43,084 nucleotides of DNA from Cyanobacteria bacterium QS_4_48_99 (GCA_003021505.1 PXPT01000115.1:1-43084), one strand, 5' to 3'; positions 27,795-36,242 are shown, counted from the stretch's first letter. Translations and numbers: made by a program. Notes: generated from the letters alone by a model not told the origin.

Positions 27795-28256
27795 GGAAAC
27801 TAGGCAGTTGCGTTATTCAGTTTGGCAGGATTTGGGGCACGGGGTTGCCTCCGTACTGACATTACGGAGAGTAACACACTGCGCTTTGTGGAGCTACTGG
27901 GGGAAACAAGCAGAGGGGCAGAGGAGCAGGGTAGAAAAAAGCAGAGGAGCAGAGGAGCAGAGAAGAAAGAAGACGCGGGGACACGGGGACACGCGGACGC
28001 GGGGAAATTTCCGGTACATAGCAAGTCTCCGCACGGAGATCTCACGGGATCAAGCGCGTTCCTCGAACCCCGTGTCCTTGTTTCCGCTTCACCCCATCTC
28101 CGCGTCAGGAGCGAAGCGACCGCACCTCTGCACCTCCGCACTCCCTACTACCTTCACCATCTCATGATTATGCCACGCCTGATCTCCCTAGTGCTTTAGC
28201 GATTAAACACCGAAAAACAACAGCAAAAAAACACCTCCATAAAGGAGTAGCACCAG
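27795..28256. other. 462-bp spacer of purine-rich repeats
   Basis: No gene. From about 27900 to 28140 the DNA is built from variants of gcagaggagcagag and gacgcggggacacgg. These are open in several frames by chance, but composition is too simple for real proteins. The last 60 bases carry a possible terminator for the minus-strand exchanger. Confidence 0.65.
28224..28247 (-). terminator. weak terminator-like hairpin after the exchanger gene
   Basis: On the minus strand a short CTCC / GGAG stem with a 5-base loop is followed by GTGTTTTTTTGC, ten bases past the exchanger stop. The T run is good but the stem is short. Confidence 0.4.
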
Positions 28257-29220
28257 TCAACTCTCGAAGCCAATATTTCCAATTCCTCTCCTTTCTCGCC
28301 GCAATAACCCTAATAAAAGAACGCCGCTCATCAGCATAGCTAACGCGAGTACGAAAATCTGAGACTGGGTTAGGGCATGATCAATGGAACCGCCCCGATA
28401 AGCTATGTCAGCGAAAGCCACAAACATCACATCGAAGCTATTGCCACCGAGAATTCCTCCCACAGCCAGGGTGAGCGCTCCCTGTTGCACTGCTGCCACT
28501 GAGGTAACAAGTTCCGGTAGTGACGTTGACACAGCGGTAAATAGACCTCCTACCACCGATTCCGAAAGCCCAGTTTGCTCTGATATGGATACCCCCGATT
28601 CTGCTACTACATAACCTGCCACTCCAGTAATCACTGCCAAGAGAAAGAAACGTAACCACAAACCTGTCAAGCTAGAACCACCGGAAGTGTCTTCTTCCAC
28701 TTCGTCGATGCGCGTGCTAGTAGTGCGTCGTGGGTTCCACATGGGGTGTTCCCGAGCAGCAGAAAGCACTCGAAGTCCAAATATATAGGAACTAAAATGA
28801 CCGCAGAAGCTGGATAAATAGCACAAACACTCACCTGAGGACCTGCCATTGCCAATAGTGAAATTGTCAGGAGGGTAAGTAATAGTGTTCCCTGCGTCAG
28901 ATTGGCAGGTGAAGCCGCCGCGTGTTCTAAGTTAGCTTTGCGGTACACAATGTCGGCCACCGACAGAAATGCAGTTTGGGCAGCTATTCCTCCCAAAGCA
29001 TTGCTAATCGCTAGTTCGGCATAACCACCAGCCGCCGCAGTTACGGAGGTGACAATCCCAGATAAGGAGGTACTGCCTCCCAAAAATAGGGCACCAACTA
29101 CTGCTTCACCGAGACCGGTTTTATCAGCCAGGCGGTCAGTTACCTTTGTCATCCTGGTGCCGATGATCGCAATGACAAAAGCCGCGATTAAAAATATACC
29201 GATATTAATTGCTAAAGAGT
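28257..29220 (-). pseudogene. cation/calcium exchanger, frameshifted
   Basis: Two overlapping minus-strand frames together make one sodium/calcium-exchanger-family membrane protein with two homologous halves. The first half contains ADKTGLGEAVVGALFLGGST and SLSGIVTS; the second contains SESVVGGLFTAVSTSLPELV and ALTLAVGGILGGNSFD. The frame changes at 28781-28787, where the coding strand has a TATATAT run between the codons for VP and FGLRVL; loss of one TA unit or gain of two would rejoin them. No start codon is found in the frame upstream of an ATG at 29152, although the first helix (AINIGIFLIAAFVIAIIG) is encoded before it, so the 5' end also seems damaged. A sequencing slip cannot be excluded. 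Confidence 0.75.
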
Positions 29221-29372
29221 TAAAACCAGGGCACCGAGAGCTGGCAGTAATACTCAGTAAAGCACATTGGTTACGAGAATCAAGTGTACCCGCAGACTGA
29301 AATCTGGCTTCACACTAAGACGCTATCTCGCAACTGACAATTTACAATTCAGACGAGCAGGGGGAGGTAGGG

Positions 29373-29403
29373 AAAGCAGGGGAAGCAGGGGAAGCAGGGG
29401 AAG
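29373..29403. repeat. 9-bp tandem repeat
   Basis: Three to four head-to-tail copies of aagcagggg in the spacer beside tyrA, part of a purine-rich low-complexity stretch. No gene is present between 29300 and 29445. Confidence 0.75.
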
Positions 29404-29445
29404 AAATTAACGTGGGTGAGATAGTCACTAAAACCTGTGCTGACT

Positions 29446-30330
29446 CTATCCCCCAAGGGTAGTATTGCTAGGATTTCCTGTGTGGTGCTTTCTCGAGAAA
29501 AATTGAGGTCGTGCCTGATTGGTTGATTGCAGGAGTTGTTCAAGCGCCTGCCCATCCTCTTGCTCAATGAGTGACATGAGCTGGTCTAGACTCTGACGAT
29601 ATTGCCCAAGCGATCGCAGCAGCTCTTGACGGTTATAACGTGCCATCATTACTCCCAACTCGGGATTGCCCCCGCCAACGCGGCTAGTGTCGTGAAACCC
29701 GAAACTAGCGAGCTGTTGTGCCAATTCTAAAATTGCGGGGTTGCTCTCGCTCCTACAGGCAGCAATTAAACTTGCGCTGACCATCACAGGCAGATGGGAA
29801 ATCCAAGCAACGGCTCTGTCGTGGTCTTGGGGAGGGCAAAAATAAATCTGGGAACCGAGCGATCGCGCCACGGTTTCCACTTGTCTGAGAGCAGCTTTCG
29901 GGGTAGTTTCGGTGGGCGTTAACACATAGGGGGTTTCTGTAAATAACCCGATTTGAGCCGCAGCAATTCCCTGCTCGGCCGTTCCTGTCATGGGATGTCC
30001 GCCCACGAAATTAGACCATTTCGGGCTAACTGTCTCAACCACAGGCATTTTTACCGAGGCAACATCGGTTAGAACCGTCTCAGGATCCAGGTAGGGAAGC
30101 AGTTGTTCCAGTGTCGGCGCGATCACTGCTAGCGGAGTGCAAATAAATACTATCTCTGCGTTTGCCAGTGGCGCCAACTTCGCACTTGCCTCATCCACCG
30201 CCTCTTGTCTGCGAGCCAACTGACAAGTTTCCTCTCGACGAGACACACCGAGAACGTAGTGCCCCAGCGATCGCAATTCCAACCCCAGTGAACCACCAAT
30301 CAGACCCAATCCAACAATTCCCACATTCAT
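29446..30330 (-). CDS. tyrA: arogenate/prephenate dehydrogenase
   Basis: A 294-residue TyrA. The dinucleotide-binding motif IVGLGLIGGSLG is at 5-16, and the following strand ends VSRREE, where Arg favours NADP. FVGGHPMTGTAEQG near residues 108-121 and the SHLPVMVSA helix region are typical. Cyanobacterial TyrA proteins studied so far use arogenate and NADP to make tyrosine, so arogenate dehydrogenase is likely. The C-terminal 25 residues look unrelated to the core and run into repeat DNA. It is divergent from the DinG-like gene. Confidence 0.92.
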   Translation of the reverse strand: MNVGIVGLGLIGGSLGLELRSLGHYVLGVSRREETCQLARRQEAVDEASAKLAPLANAEIVFICTPLAVIAPTLEQLLPYLDPETVLTDVASVKMPVVETVSPKWSNFVGGHPMTGTAEQGIAAAQIGLFTETPYVLTPTETTPKAALRQVETVARSLGSQIYFCPPQDHDRAVAWISHLPVMVSASLIAACRSESNPAILELAQQLASFGFHDTSRVGGGNPELGVMMARYNRQELLRSLGQYRQSLDQLMSLIEQEDGQALEQLLQSTNQARPQFFSRKHHTGNPSNTTLGG

Positions 30331-30478
30331 ACCTTACCTCCATCTACTGCGTGTCTAACCTGTAGGTTGGCATAATAAAAAAACGGCACTCTCATTAAAT
30401 TCAAAATGCAAAATTAAAAATTAGACAGGGGTTCCTCAATATAAAGACGAATAGTGCTTGGAGGTTGATGAGAACACG

Positions 30479-30500
30479 GGTTCCAAGGTTTCTTGGAACC
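30479..30500. promoter_or_regulatory. perfect 9-bp hairpin in the leader of the DinG-like gene
   Basis: GGTTCCAAG / CTTGGAACC with a four-base loop, 64 bp before the DinG-like start. There is no T-tract on either side, so it is not an obvious terminator. It might be an operator or a 5'-leader structure. Confidence 0.4.
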
Positions 30501-30563
30501 ACGAGATTTCCGCTCCGTAATAAATCTACTCTTTTTTTAATTTTGAATTTTTAATTGCTTTCT

Positions 30564-32090
30564 ATGGGTGTAATTGAGGCAGAAGTCCATTCCTCCCTAC
30601 GTGCTTTTCTAAAAGCGCAAGCTCAACCCACCTGGATTCATCATTTAACGATGGCGCGGTTGGTTGCTAGAGCCTTGCGCTTGGGTCGTCCTGCCTTAAT
30701 TCAAACTGGAAGTGCCAGAGCCCGATACGTCCTCAGTTACCTAACGCCTGCTTTGCTCTGGAATGATCCAGTGATTCTGGTGGCTCCTGTAGCAGTTCAA
30801 CAGCGGTTGCTCCAGGTAGAAATCCCGCAGTTGCAGCAGTGGCTAGAGACAAACGCCGAAATCCGAACCGAGGATTCCCCGAGATGGGAAGGCGATTTTG
30901 GGGGAATAATCCTCGCCTCGCCAGCCACTTGGTTAGCTGACCGCCTAGAGAAGCAGGGACGCTTTCCCCAAGGCATTCCCACACTCATCGACTGTGCTGA
31001 AGACCTCGAAGAGTGGACTCGTCAGCAACTAACAGCGAGCATTCAGCCTAAGGATTGGGAAGAGTTGATGCAACAGTTTCCCCACCTTCGCGACTTAATC
31101 CGGGACGTTCGCGTTCAACTCACCAAAGCTATCTTTGAGCATCCCCAAACTCCCTACGAATGTTGTTTACTCGAAGTACGCGAGCAACAGAGCTTACGAA
31201 GTTTATTCAAGACCTTAGAGCAGCATCCTTCCGAGAAGCTTATTCCCAACGCTTTTCGTCAGTTTTGGCATCGGTGGCAAACCGATAATCAGTTCCTATG
31301 GGCATCAGTTGCTAGAGAGCAAGGGCAGTTTACCCTGCACTGCGAACCGGGTTCGGTGGCGAGCGCTTTGAGTCAAGTCTGGCTTCAGCAACCGTTTGTG
31401 TTAATTGGTCGCTATCTTGACCAGGAAAAAAACGCGCCCATTTACCGCCAGCAGCTTGGCTTAGGAGAGTTAACTTGTTTGAAGTTCTCCCCTGAGTACC
31501 AGAGCGACCACATGCAACTGTACTTACCAGACCGCCTCCCCATGCCCAATTCGCCTCAATTTCAAGCTTATCTAATCCCAGAAATCCGAAATCTGGTCAA
31601 TCTGAGCAACCACCTGGAAGGACCTGCGATAGTGCTAATCAAAGATGTTCCGTTAAAGGCACAGGTGGGGACGACAATGGCCGCTGAGTTTGGCTCTCGG
31701 GTGCAGGTAGAAAAGACCAATTTGGGTGAAAACAGCGTCCTAATTAGCAGTTGGGAATTCTGGCAAGAGCATCAAGCGGTTTTGCCTACTCCTCAATTAC
31801 TGGTTATTACCTCTTTGCCAATTCCTTCTTTAGAAAATCCCCGCGTCGCTGGTCAGGTTGCCTACTACAAGCAACAACGCGCCGATTGGTTTCGGCTCTA
31901 TCTCTTGCCGACAGCACTTCGGGAATTACAGCAAGCTGTCATCCCGCTACGCGAATCTCAAGGGATTGTTGCCCTGCTGGATAACCGAGTGAATCACCGC
32001 AGTTATGGTGGCAAAATTCTGGCTGCCTTGGAACCTTGTGCCAGAATTGACTACATTGACCAGAGTGGGATGAAGATGGGACTTTCTTGA
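30564..32090 (+). CDS. DinG-like helicase homologue with degenerate ATPase motifs
   Basis: A 508-residue protein with the overall order of the DinG/XPD helicases. The C-terminal part is best kept: WFRLYLLPTALRELQQAV and GIVALLDNRVNHRSYGGKIL match the motif V-VI region of DinG. The place of Walker A reads IQTGSARARYV rather than a GTGKT form, and the place of DEAH reads LIDCAEDLEEW. No four-Cys iron-sulphur cluster is visible. It is therefore probably unable to hydrolyse ATP, unless my alignment is wrong. The frame is full-length without lesions, which argues for a kept function. The start is the ATG at 30564; an in-frame TTG lies three codons upstream. Confidence 0.7.
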   Translation: MGVIEAEVHSSLRAFLKAQAQPTWIHHLTMARLVARALRLGRPALIQTGSARARYVLSYLTPALLWNDPVILVAPVAVQQRLLQVEIPQLQQWLETNAEIRTEDSPRWEGDFGGIILASPATWLADRLEKQGRFPQGIPTLIDCAEDLEEWTRQQLTASIQPKDWEELMQQFPHLRDLIRDVRVQLTKAIFEHPQTPYECCLLEVREQQSLRSLFKTLEQHPSEKLIPNAFRQFWHRWQTDNQFLWASVAREQGQFTLHCEPGSVASALSQVWLQQPFVLIGRYLDQEKNAPIYRQQLGLGELTCLKFSPEYQSDHMQLYLPDRLPMPNSPQFQAYLIPEIRNLVNLSNHLEGPAIVLIKDVPLKAQVGTTMAAEFGSRVQVEKTNLGENSVLISSWEFWQEHQAVLPTPQLLVITSLPIPSLENPRVAGQVAYYKQQRADWFRLYLLPTALRELQQAVIPLRESQGIVALLDNRVNHRSYGGKILAALEPCARIDYIDQSGMKMGLS

Positions 32091-32186
32091 ATAAAGGCAG
32101 GGAGAGGTCGTTGCAGAATTTAAAGAATTTTGTCCTCTCTGGGCGGCAACGCGCTACGATCTAGGCGTAGCGCAAGGCAAAGCATT

Positions 32187-32402
32187 ATGGGTGAAGCTAA
32201 ACGCCGTAAGGCTGCGTTAGGAGATAAATACGGTCAACAGAAAAAGTTTATTCCCTGGCTCGGACTTAGCAAAGAGCAAGGGGATAAATTTGTCAAATGG
32301 ACAACTCGAGGAGCGTGGATTGGCATCAGTTCTTTAGTGATTTACTGGGTGACTGTTCGAGTGATTGGACCAGCATTCGGTTGGTGGCAACTTAGCAATT
32401 GA
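32187..32402 (+). CDS. DUF2839 family small membrane protein
   Basis: A 71-residue protein. It begins MGEAKRRKAALGDKYGQQ and ends with one membrane helix (AWIGISSLVIYWVTVRVIG) followed by PAFGWWQ, the pattern of the DUF2839 family of cyanobacteria. The function is not known. The ATG at 32187 fits the family start; an upstream in-frame start would add a non-conserved tail. Confidence 0.85.
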   Translation: MGEAKRRKAALGDKYGQQKKFIPWLGLSKEQGDKFVKWTTRGAWIGISSLVIYWVTVRVIGPAFGWWQLSN

Positions 32403-32484
32403 AAAGGCAGAAGGCAGAAAAGGGATCTGATTGAGTTTTGCTGTCCTTTCTCCTGCTTCTCTATCCCCTTTCCTAAAAGCTGAT

Positions 32485-32760
32485 TTATAAAGTAAATCCT
32501 AAGAAGCAAGACCACCCCCGCATAAGCCTCACCATCGCACCATAAATCATCGCTTCACTAAGTTCGGGGAAAAGCTCATCATCCTTGTTCAGGCGGCGAT
32601 AGCGTCCTCAGCAACCCCAGGTTCGCTCCACTACCCACAGTCTCGGTCACACCTGGAACCCAGCCTCGTGCGCGAGGGGGATCTCGAGTTCAGCTCCACA
32701 GAGTTGAGGGTTCGCGTGAGCACGCGCGTTTTCCTGTATATCGATCCACCCCAAAACTGT
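32485..32760 (-). mobile_element. IS5-family transposase remnant
   Basis: On the minus strand one frame reads (with stops) GWIDIQENARA, then ELEIPLAHEAGFQV, stop, PRLWVVERTWGC, stop, GRYRRLNKDDELFPELSEA and MIYGAMVRLM. WVVERTWG-x-GRYRRL-x-KD and SEAMIYGAMVRLM are the C-terminal signature of IS5/IS427-type DDE transposases. Two in-frame TGA codons and loss of the N-terminal part show that it is dead. Its truncated edge runs into the 5' end of the arsN2 homologue. Confidence 0.78.
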
Positions 32761-32787
32761 AACTGCTTTTGGGAGCAGCTCTGTTCC

Positions 32788-33138
32788 ATGAATACTGCTG
32801 CTGCCAAACGGTCTTTTAGATTGGGTTCGGTGACTGCTACTTTCTTCTTAGGGTCGGCTGATTCAAAAGTAGTGGAAATTGGTGGATTAGAAATTTATGA
32901 AAAATGGGGATTGTTGCGTTCCCTTGTCATTGAAACTGCATTCAGAGGTCAAGGATACGGTCAGGCATTCACCAGGGACCTGATTGAGTATGCGAAATTG
33001 AAAGGAGTCAGGGAGATCTATCTTTTGACGACTACGGCAGTGACGTTCTTCACAAAAATCGGATTTGAAATAGTTGAGCGAAGTACAGTTCCTCTAATGA
33101 TCAAAAGTACTAGTCAGTTTACTAGGTCAGTTTACTAG
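32788..33138 (+). pseudogene. arsN2: arsN2-like GNAT acetyltransferase, 5' truncated
   Basis: The frame encodes IGGLEIYEKWGLLRSLVIET, then the acetyl-CoA loop RGQGYGQAFT, and EIYLLTTTAVTFFTKIGFE, which is the characteristic ArsN2 pattern in arsenic operons. ArsN2-type proteins are thought to acetylate arsenicals or related antibiotics. The N-terminal beta-alpha unit of the GNAT fold is missing: the region before the ATG at 32788 is open but coincides with the antisense of the IS5 remnant. A 116-residue product is possible but probably inactive. The next gene of the ars island starts 90 bp downstream. Confidence 0.7.
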
Positions 33139-33228
33139 CTTGTGTCCTGCCTCAGCAGTTTGCCTGCGGAAAGCCATGCCGGAATAAAAATTTAAAGGCG
33201 TTTACAGCCAGCAAAGAGGTCAGTGACA

Positions 33229-34609
33229 ATGACTGATGTATTAATCATTGGCGGAAGCGATGCAGGCATTAGTGCTGCCTTACGGGCAAAAGAGTTAGAG
33301 CCTACAGTCAATGTAACTGTCGTTGTGGCTGACAGCTTTCCCAACTACAGCATCTGTGGTCTACAGTTCTATCTCAGTGGGGAAGTGTCCGATTGGCATT
33401 ACCAGGCTCATCGAACGGTGGAGGAGATTACACACGAAGGCATTCATTGCTTGCTCGACCATACGGCTCAGACCATCAATCCAGCCCAAAAAAGCGTGAG
33501 TGTGGTGAATCGAGAAGGGCAGTTGAAACGCTTGACCTAGGAACGGCTCATCGTGGCTACGGGTGCTGCTCCAACTCAACCTCGTATCACAGGGCTAAAT
33601 CTCGGTGGGGTTTATCCGCTACATTCAATGGCGGACAGCTTTGCTGTTTATCAGCACCTAACGACTCGTAATCCCCAATCAGCCGTCATTATCGGCGGCG
33701 GATACATTGGATTGGATATGCCTGATGCTTTGACTTACCGAAATATCGCCGTCACAGTGGTCGAACATTCAGCATCCGTCCTGAAAACGGTCGATTCGAG
33801 TCTCGGTGAAATTGTTCGCAGGGAACTAGAAAATCATGGCATCCAGGTTGTCAACGGTGTTGCTGTTGAGGCGATCGCACAGCAAGGGACGCAGTTGCTT
33901 CTTACAGGTTCTCAAGGATTTCAGATAGCTACTGACCTAGTGTTAGTCGCGGTTGGCGTTCAGCCTTCAACAGAGCTGGCACAGTCGGCTGGCTTGGCAA
34001 TAGGAGTGCGGGGTGCAATTCGACTGAACCGGGCAATGGCAACCAATGTTCCTGATATTTATGCAGCAGGGGAATGTGTGGGAACCTGGCATCGCCTCCT
34101 CAACCAGCCCACCTATCTTCCTTTGGGAACGACCGCTCATAAGCAAGGTCGGATTGCTGGTGAAAGTGGCTGTGGGCGGGAATCGAGAATTTGCTGGGTT
34201 CCTAGGAACTCAGGTAGTGAAAGTCTTTGATTTGGCGATCGCGCGGACTGGCTTGCGCGAGAAGGAAGCAGAGCAGGCGGAATTCGACGCTCTCACCGTT
34301 GAGATAGATGCCTGGGACCACAAAGCTTATCACCTAGGGGCTCAGAATTTGCGAATTCGTATCACTGGAAAACGTCAGAGCGATCGCCTATTGGGAGCGC
34401 AAATGGTCGGTCTACTATCGCTCAGAGGTCGCCAAACGCATTGATATCTTTGCCACTGCCCTCTTTCATGGCATGAAGGTTGAAGAGTTAAATGACCTTG
34501 ATCCCAGCTACACCCACCTTTTAGTAGTCCCTGGGATCCTGTCCAGATGAGCGCACAAGCCTGGTCAAGGCAAAGTCACAGCATCCTTACCTATCTACGG
34601 TCTAGTTAA
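33229..34609 (+). pseudogene. FAD-dependent pyridine nucleotide-disulphide oxidoreductase of the ars island, multiply broken
   Basis: The fragments together form a CoA-disulphide-reductase/NADH-oxidase-like flavoprotein: VLIIGGSDAGISAALRAKEL (FAD site), NYSICGLQFYLSGE (redox Cys), ERLIVATGAAP, VIIGGGYIGLDM (NAD site), ATNVPDIYAAGE, AVGGNREFAGFLGTQVV, and IDIFATALFHGM. A TAG at 33538-33540 sits where this family has Tyr in YERLIVATGA. The frame then shifts near 34163, again near 34405, and again near 34520, after which the natural end SPWDPVQMSAQAW is readable up to a TAA at 34607. It lies between the arsN2 and arsH remnants. Such genes are often found in cyanobacterial ars clusters. Confidence 0.85.
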
Positions 34610-34624
34610 CACCAGCTAATATCT

Positions 34625-35384
34625 ATGACAACTTTCAATCATCCACCCAGAATTTTGTTTTTATATGGCTCTTTACGAGAGCGCTCCTACAGCCGCTTGT
34701 TAGCTGAAGAAGCCGCTCGCATCATAGAAGGATTTGGGGCAGAGACTCGCTTTTTTGACCCCCGTGAGTTGCCGATCAAAGGTAGTGTTGAAGAGACACC
34801 CCCCAAGGTACAGGAGTTGCGAGAGTTAAGCCTTTGGTCTGAAGGTCAGGTGTGGTCAACTCCTGAGATGCACGGCAACATTACGGGCATTAGCTGTAAT
34901 GCAAGTCAGTGGCGGTTCGCAGTCTTTCAACGCTGTGAATACGCTGCGGCTTCTGGGACGCTGGATGCGAATGTTTACTATTCCTAACCAGTCTTCTGTT
35001 GCCAAAGCCTACAACGAGTTTAACGAAGACGGCACGATGAAAGATTCACGCTACCGTGATCGCGTGGTTGATGTTATAGAAGAATTGCATAAATTTCCCC
35101 TGCTGTTGCGAGACAAAGCTGATTATTACTTTTAAACCAAAGAAGATCACAACAAGCAGCGACGGCCCACTGGTAGATTGCTTGCTGGGTTCGGGGCTAT
35201 GGGGTTCTGGCGTCTGCCCACTCCATGCTTGCTCGCTGCCCAAGTCTCCTTACTATTGTGATCTATATTACTTTAAGAGTAATACCTCACAGATCGTTAT
35301 AGCGAACGCAAGGAAAAGGCTGCCCAGCAAACCCTTCAAGTTGCAAAAAGTGCTACTGAAGTCAACTCTGGCAAAAATAGCTAG
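34625..35384 (+). pseudogene. arsH: arsH, with internal deletion and MITE insertion
   Basis: ArsH is an NADPH-dependent FMN reductase that oxidises trivalent organoarsenicals. The 5' part is excellent Ars[21 protein letters not shown], then [10 protein letters not shown] and [11 protein letters not shown]. After HGNITGI about 25-28 codons and the frame are lost (near 34895), and the protein resumes as [38 protein letters not shown] and [15 protein letters not shown] 159-bp insertion then interrupts the codon for Tyr in ADY at 35126. The C-terminus resumes at 35286 as LTDRYSERKEKAAQQTLQ and ends at a TAG at 35382. The gene cannot make a normal product. Confidence 0.9.
35126..35284. mobile_element. 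159-bp MITE with TA target duplication inside arsH
   Basis: The left end 35124-35152 and the reverse complement of the right end 35256-35284 match at 23 of 29 positions, sharing TATTACT, TTAAA and AGATCACAA. The element is flanked by TA on each side (35124-35125 and 35283-35284). Taking out 35126-35284 leaves GAT TAC CTC ACA GAT CGT, which restores D-Y-L-T-D-R, the expected ArsH sequence. It has no coding capacity; its inside is GC-richer than its ends. TA duplication and short inverted ends suggest mobilisation by an IS630/Tc1-mariner transposase. Confidence 0.85.
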
Positions 35385-35445
35385 ATGCCGAGAAAATCCC
35401 ACAACGATTTACTATTAACGAGAAAGTAACCAAGGATAAATTATC

Positions 35446-35865
35446 ATGAAAGGAGTTATGTTTGCTTGTACGAAAAACTCCTGCCGTTCTCAAATGGCAG
35501 AAGGATTTGCCCGCCAACTGGGAGAAGGCAAAATTGATGTTACCAGTGCGGGATTAGAAGCCAGTCGGGTGCATCCCACAGCAATTAAAGTAATGTCGGA
35601 AATTGGTATTGATATTAGCGATCAAACTTCTAAACCATTGAGTAAGTTCGAGCCAGAAAACTATGATGCCGTGATTTCTCTATGTGGGTGTGGGGTAAAT
35701 TTACCAGAAGAATGGGTGGTTAGGGAAGTCTTTCAAGACTGGCAGCTTGATGATCCCGATGGACAATCGCTAGAAACCTTTCGCCGCGTGCGCGATGAAA
35801 TTAAGGAACGGGTGGAAGAGTTGGTGCGTACGCTTTCAACTAAAAGAGCAAATCTTACTGGTTGA
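35446..35865 (+). CDS. arsC: arsenate reductase, glutathione/glutaredoxin-dependent cyanobacterial type
   Basis: A 139-residue ArsC of the low-molecular-weight phosphatase fold, close to the Synechocystis enzyme. The P-loop is FACTKNSCRSQMAEG with Cys8 as the catalytic thiol, and the resolving pair Cys80 and Cys82 lies in SLCGCGVNLPEEW, the same positions known to be needed in Synechocystis ArsC. It reduces arsenate to arsenite with glutathione and glutaredoxin. Thr9 stands where Lys or Arg is more usual. It is the only intact gene of the ars island; no arsR and no arsenite exporter (arsB/acr3) are present. It converges on the pst operon, and Pst permeases are a route of arsenate entry. Confidence 0.94.
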   Translation: MKGVMFACTKNSCRSQMAEGFARQLGEGKIDVTSAGLEASRVHPTAIKVMSEIGIDISDQTSKPLSKFEPENYDAVISLCGCGVNLPEEWVVREVFQDWQLDDPDGQSLETFRRVRDEIKERVEELVRTLSTKRANLTG

Positions 35866-36242
35866 CTTCTCCTCGCTCCAAAGAAACGAGGATCCTAAGC
35901 TAACACTACGCAGCGGGCTAAAGCCCGTTGCGTCGCCTTTTCTTAGCTGACCAGAGTTTAATTCTCTGGGGACGAGTCAAAGCGCCCTTACACACTCCAC
36001 TAAGGTCTAGCTCTAATGTTGTGCTTACTTTACTGAAACATTTTCAATTTGGAAAGTTGTTTTAGCGGGAACTGAGTTGACAGAATTAGTAACCATAAGA
36101 CTTAGGTAGTTGTTTCAACAAAACATTAGTAATTATCTGGACTTTTGGGATTAACATATAGCGTCTTAGAAATAGAACTCGCTGGAAGTTTCTAAACAGT
36201 TGCCCAGGAGTTGGATCTATTGCAATGAACCCTAATGTCAAC
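35866..36242. other. 377-bp spacer between arsC and pstA; no pstB
   Basis: It holds the arsC hairpin and then AT-rich sequence. On the minus strand after the pstA stop, where pstB normally follows, there is no Walker A, no signature motif and no open frame longer than about 60 codons. No remnant of pstB could be recognised. Confidence 0.6.
35909..35932 (+). terminator. strong hairpin after arsC
   Basis: CGCAGCGGGCT / AGCCCGTTGCG forms an 11-bp stem with one G-T pair and a two-base AA loop, followed by TCGCCTTTTCTTAG. It lies 44 bp past the arsC stop. The core gcgggctaaagcccg is also a widespread cyanobacterial repeat, so it may be a mobile palindrome that serves as terminator. Confidence 0.6.

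Noticed and set aside
27800-28199. Overlapping open frames of 113-125 codons on both strands
   Set aside because: They arise from purine-rich repeat DNA and have low-complexity Arg/Glu/Gly-rich products without similarity to proteins.
35124-35274. 9-bp direct repeat TATTACTTT as the target duplication of the arsH insertion
   Set aside because: Removing DNA between these copies leaves ArsH out of frame with 12 surplus bases, whereas a TA duplication restores the frame perfectly; the 9-bp match comes from the inverted ends, which are partly palindromic.
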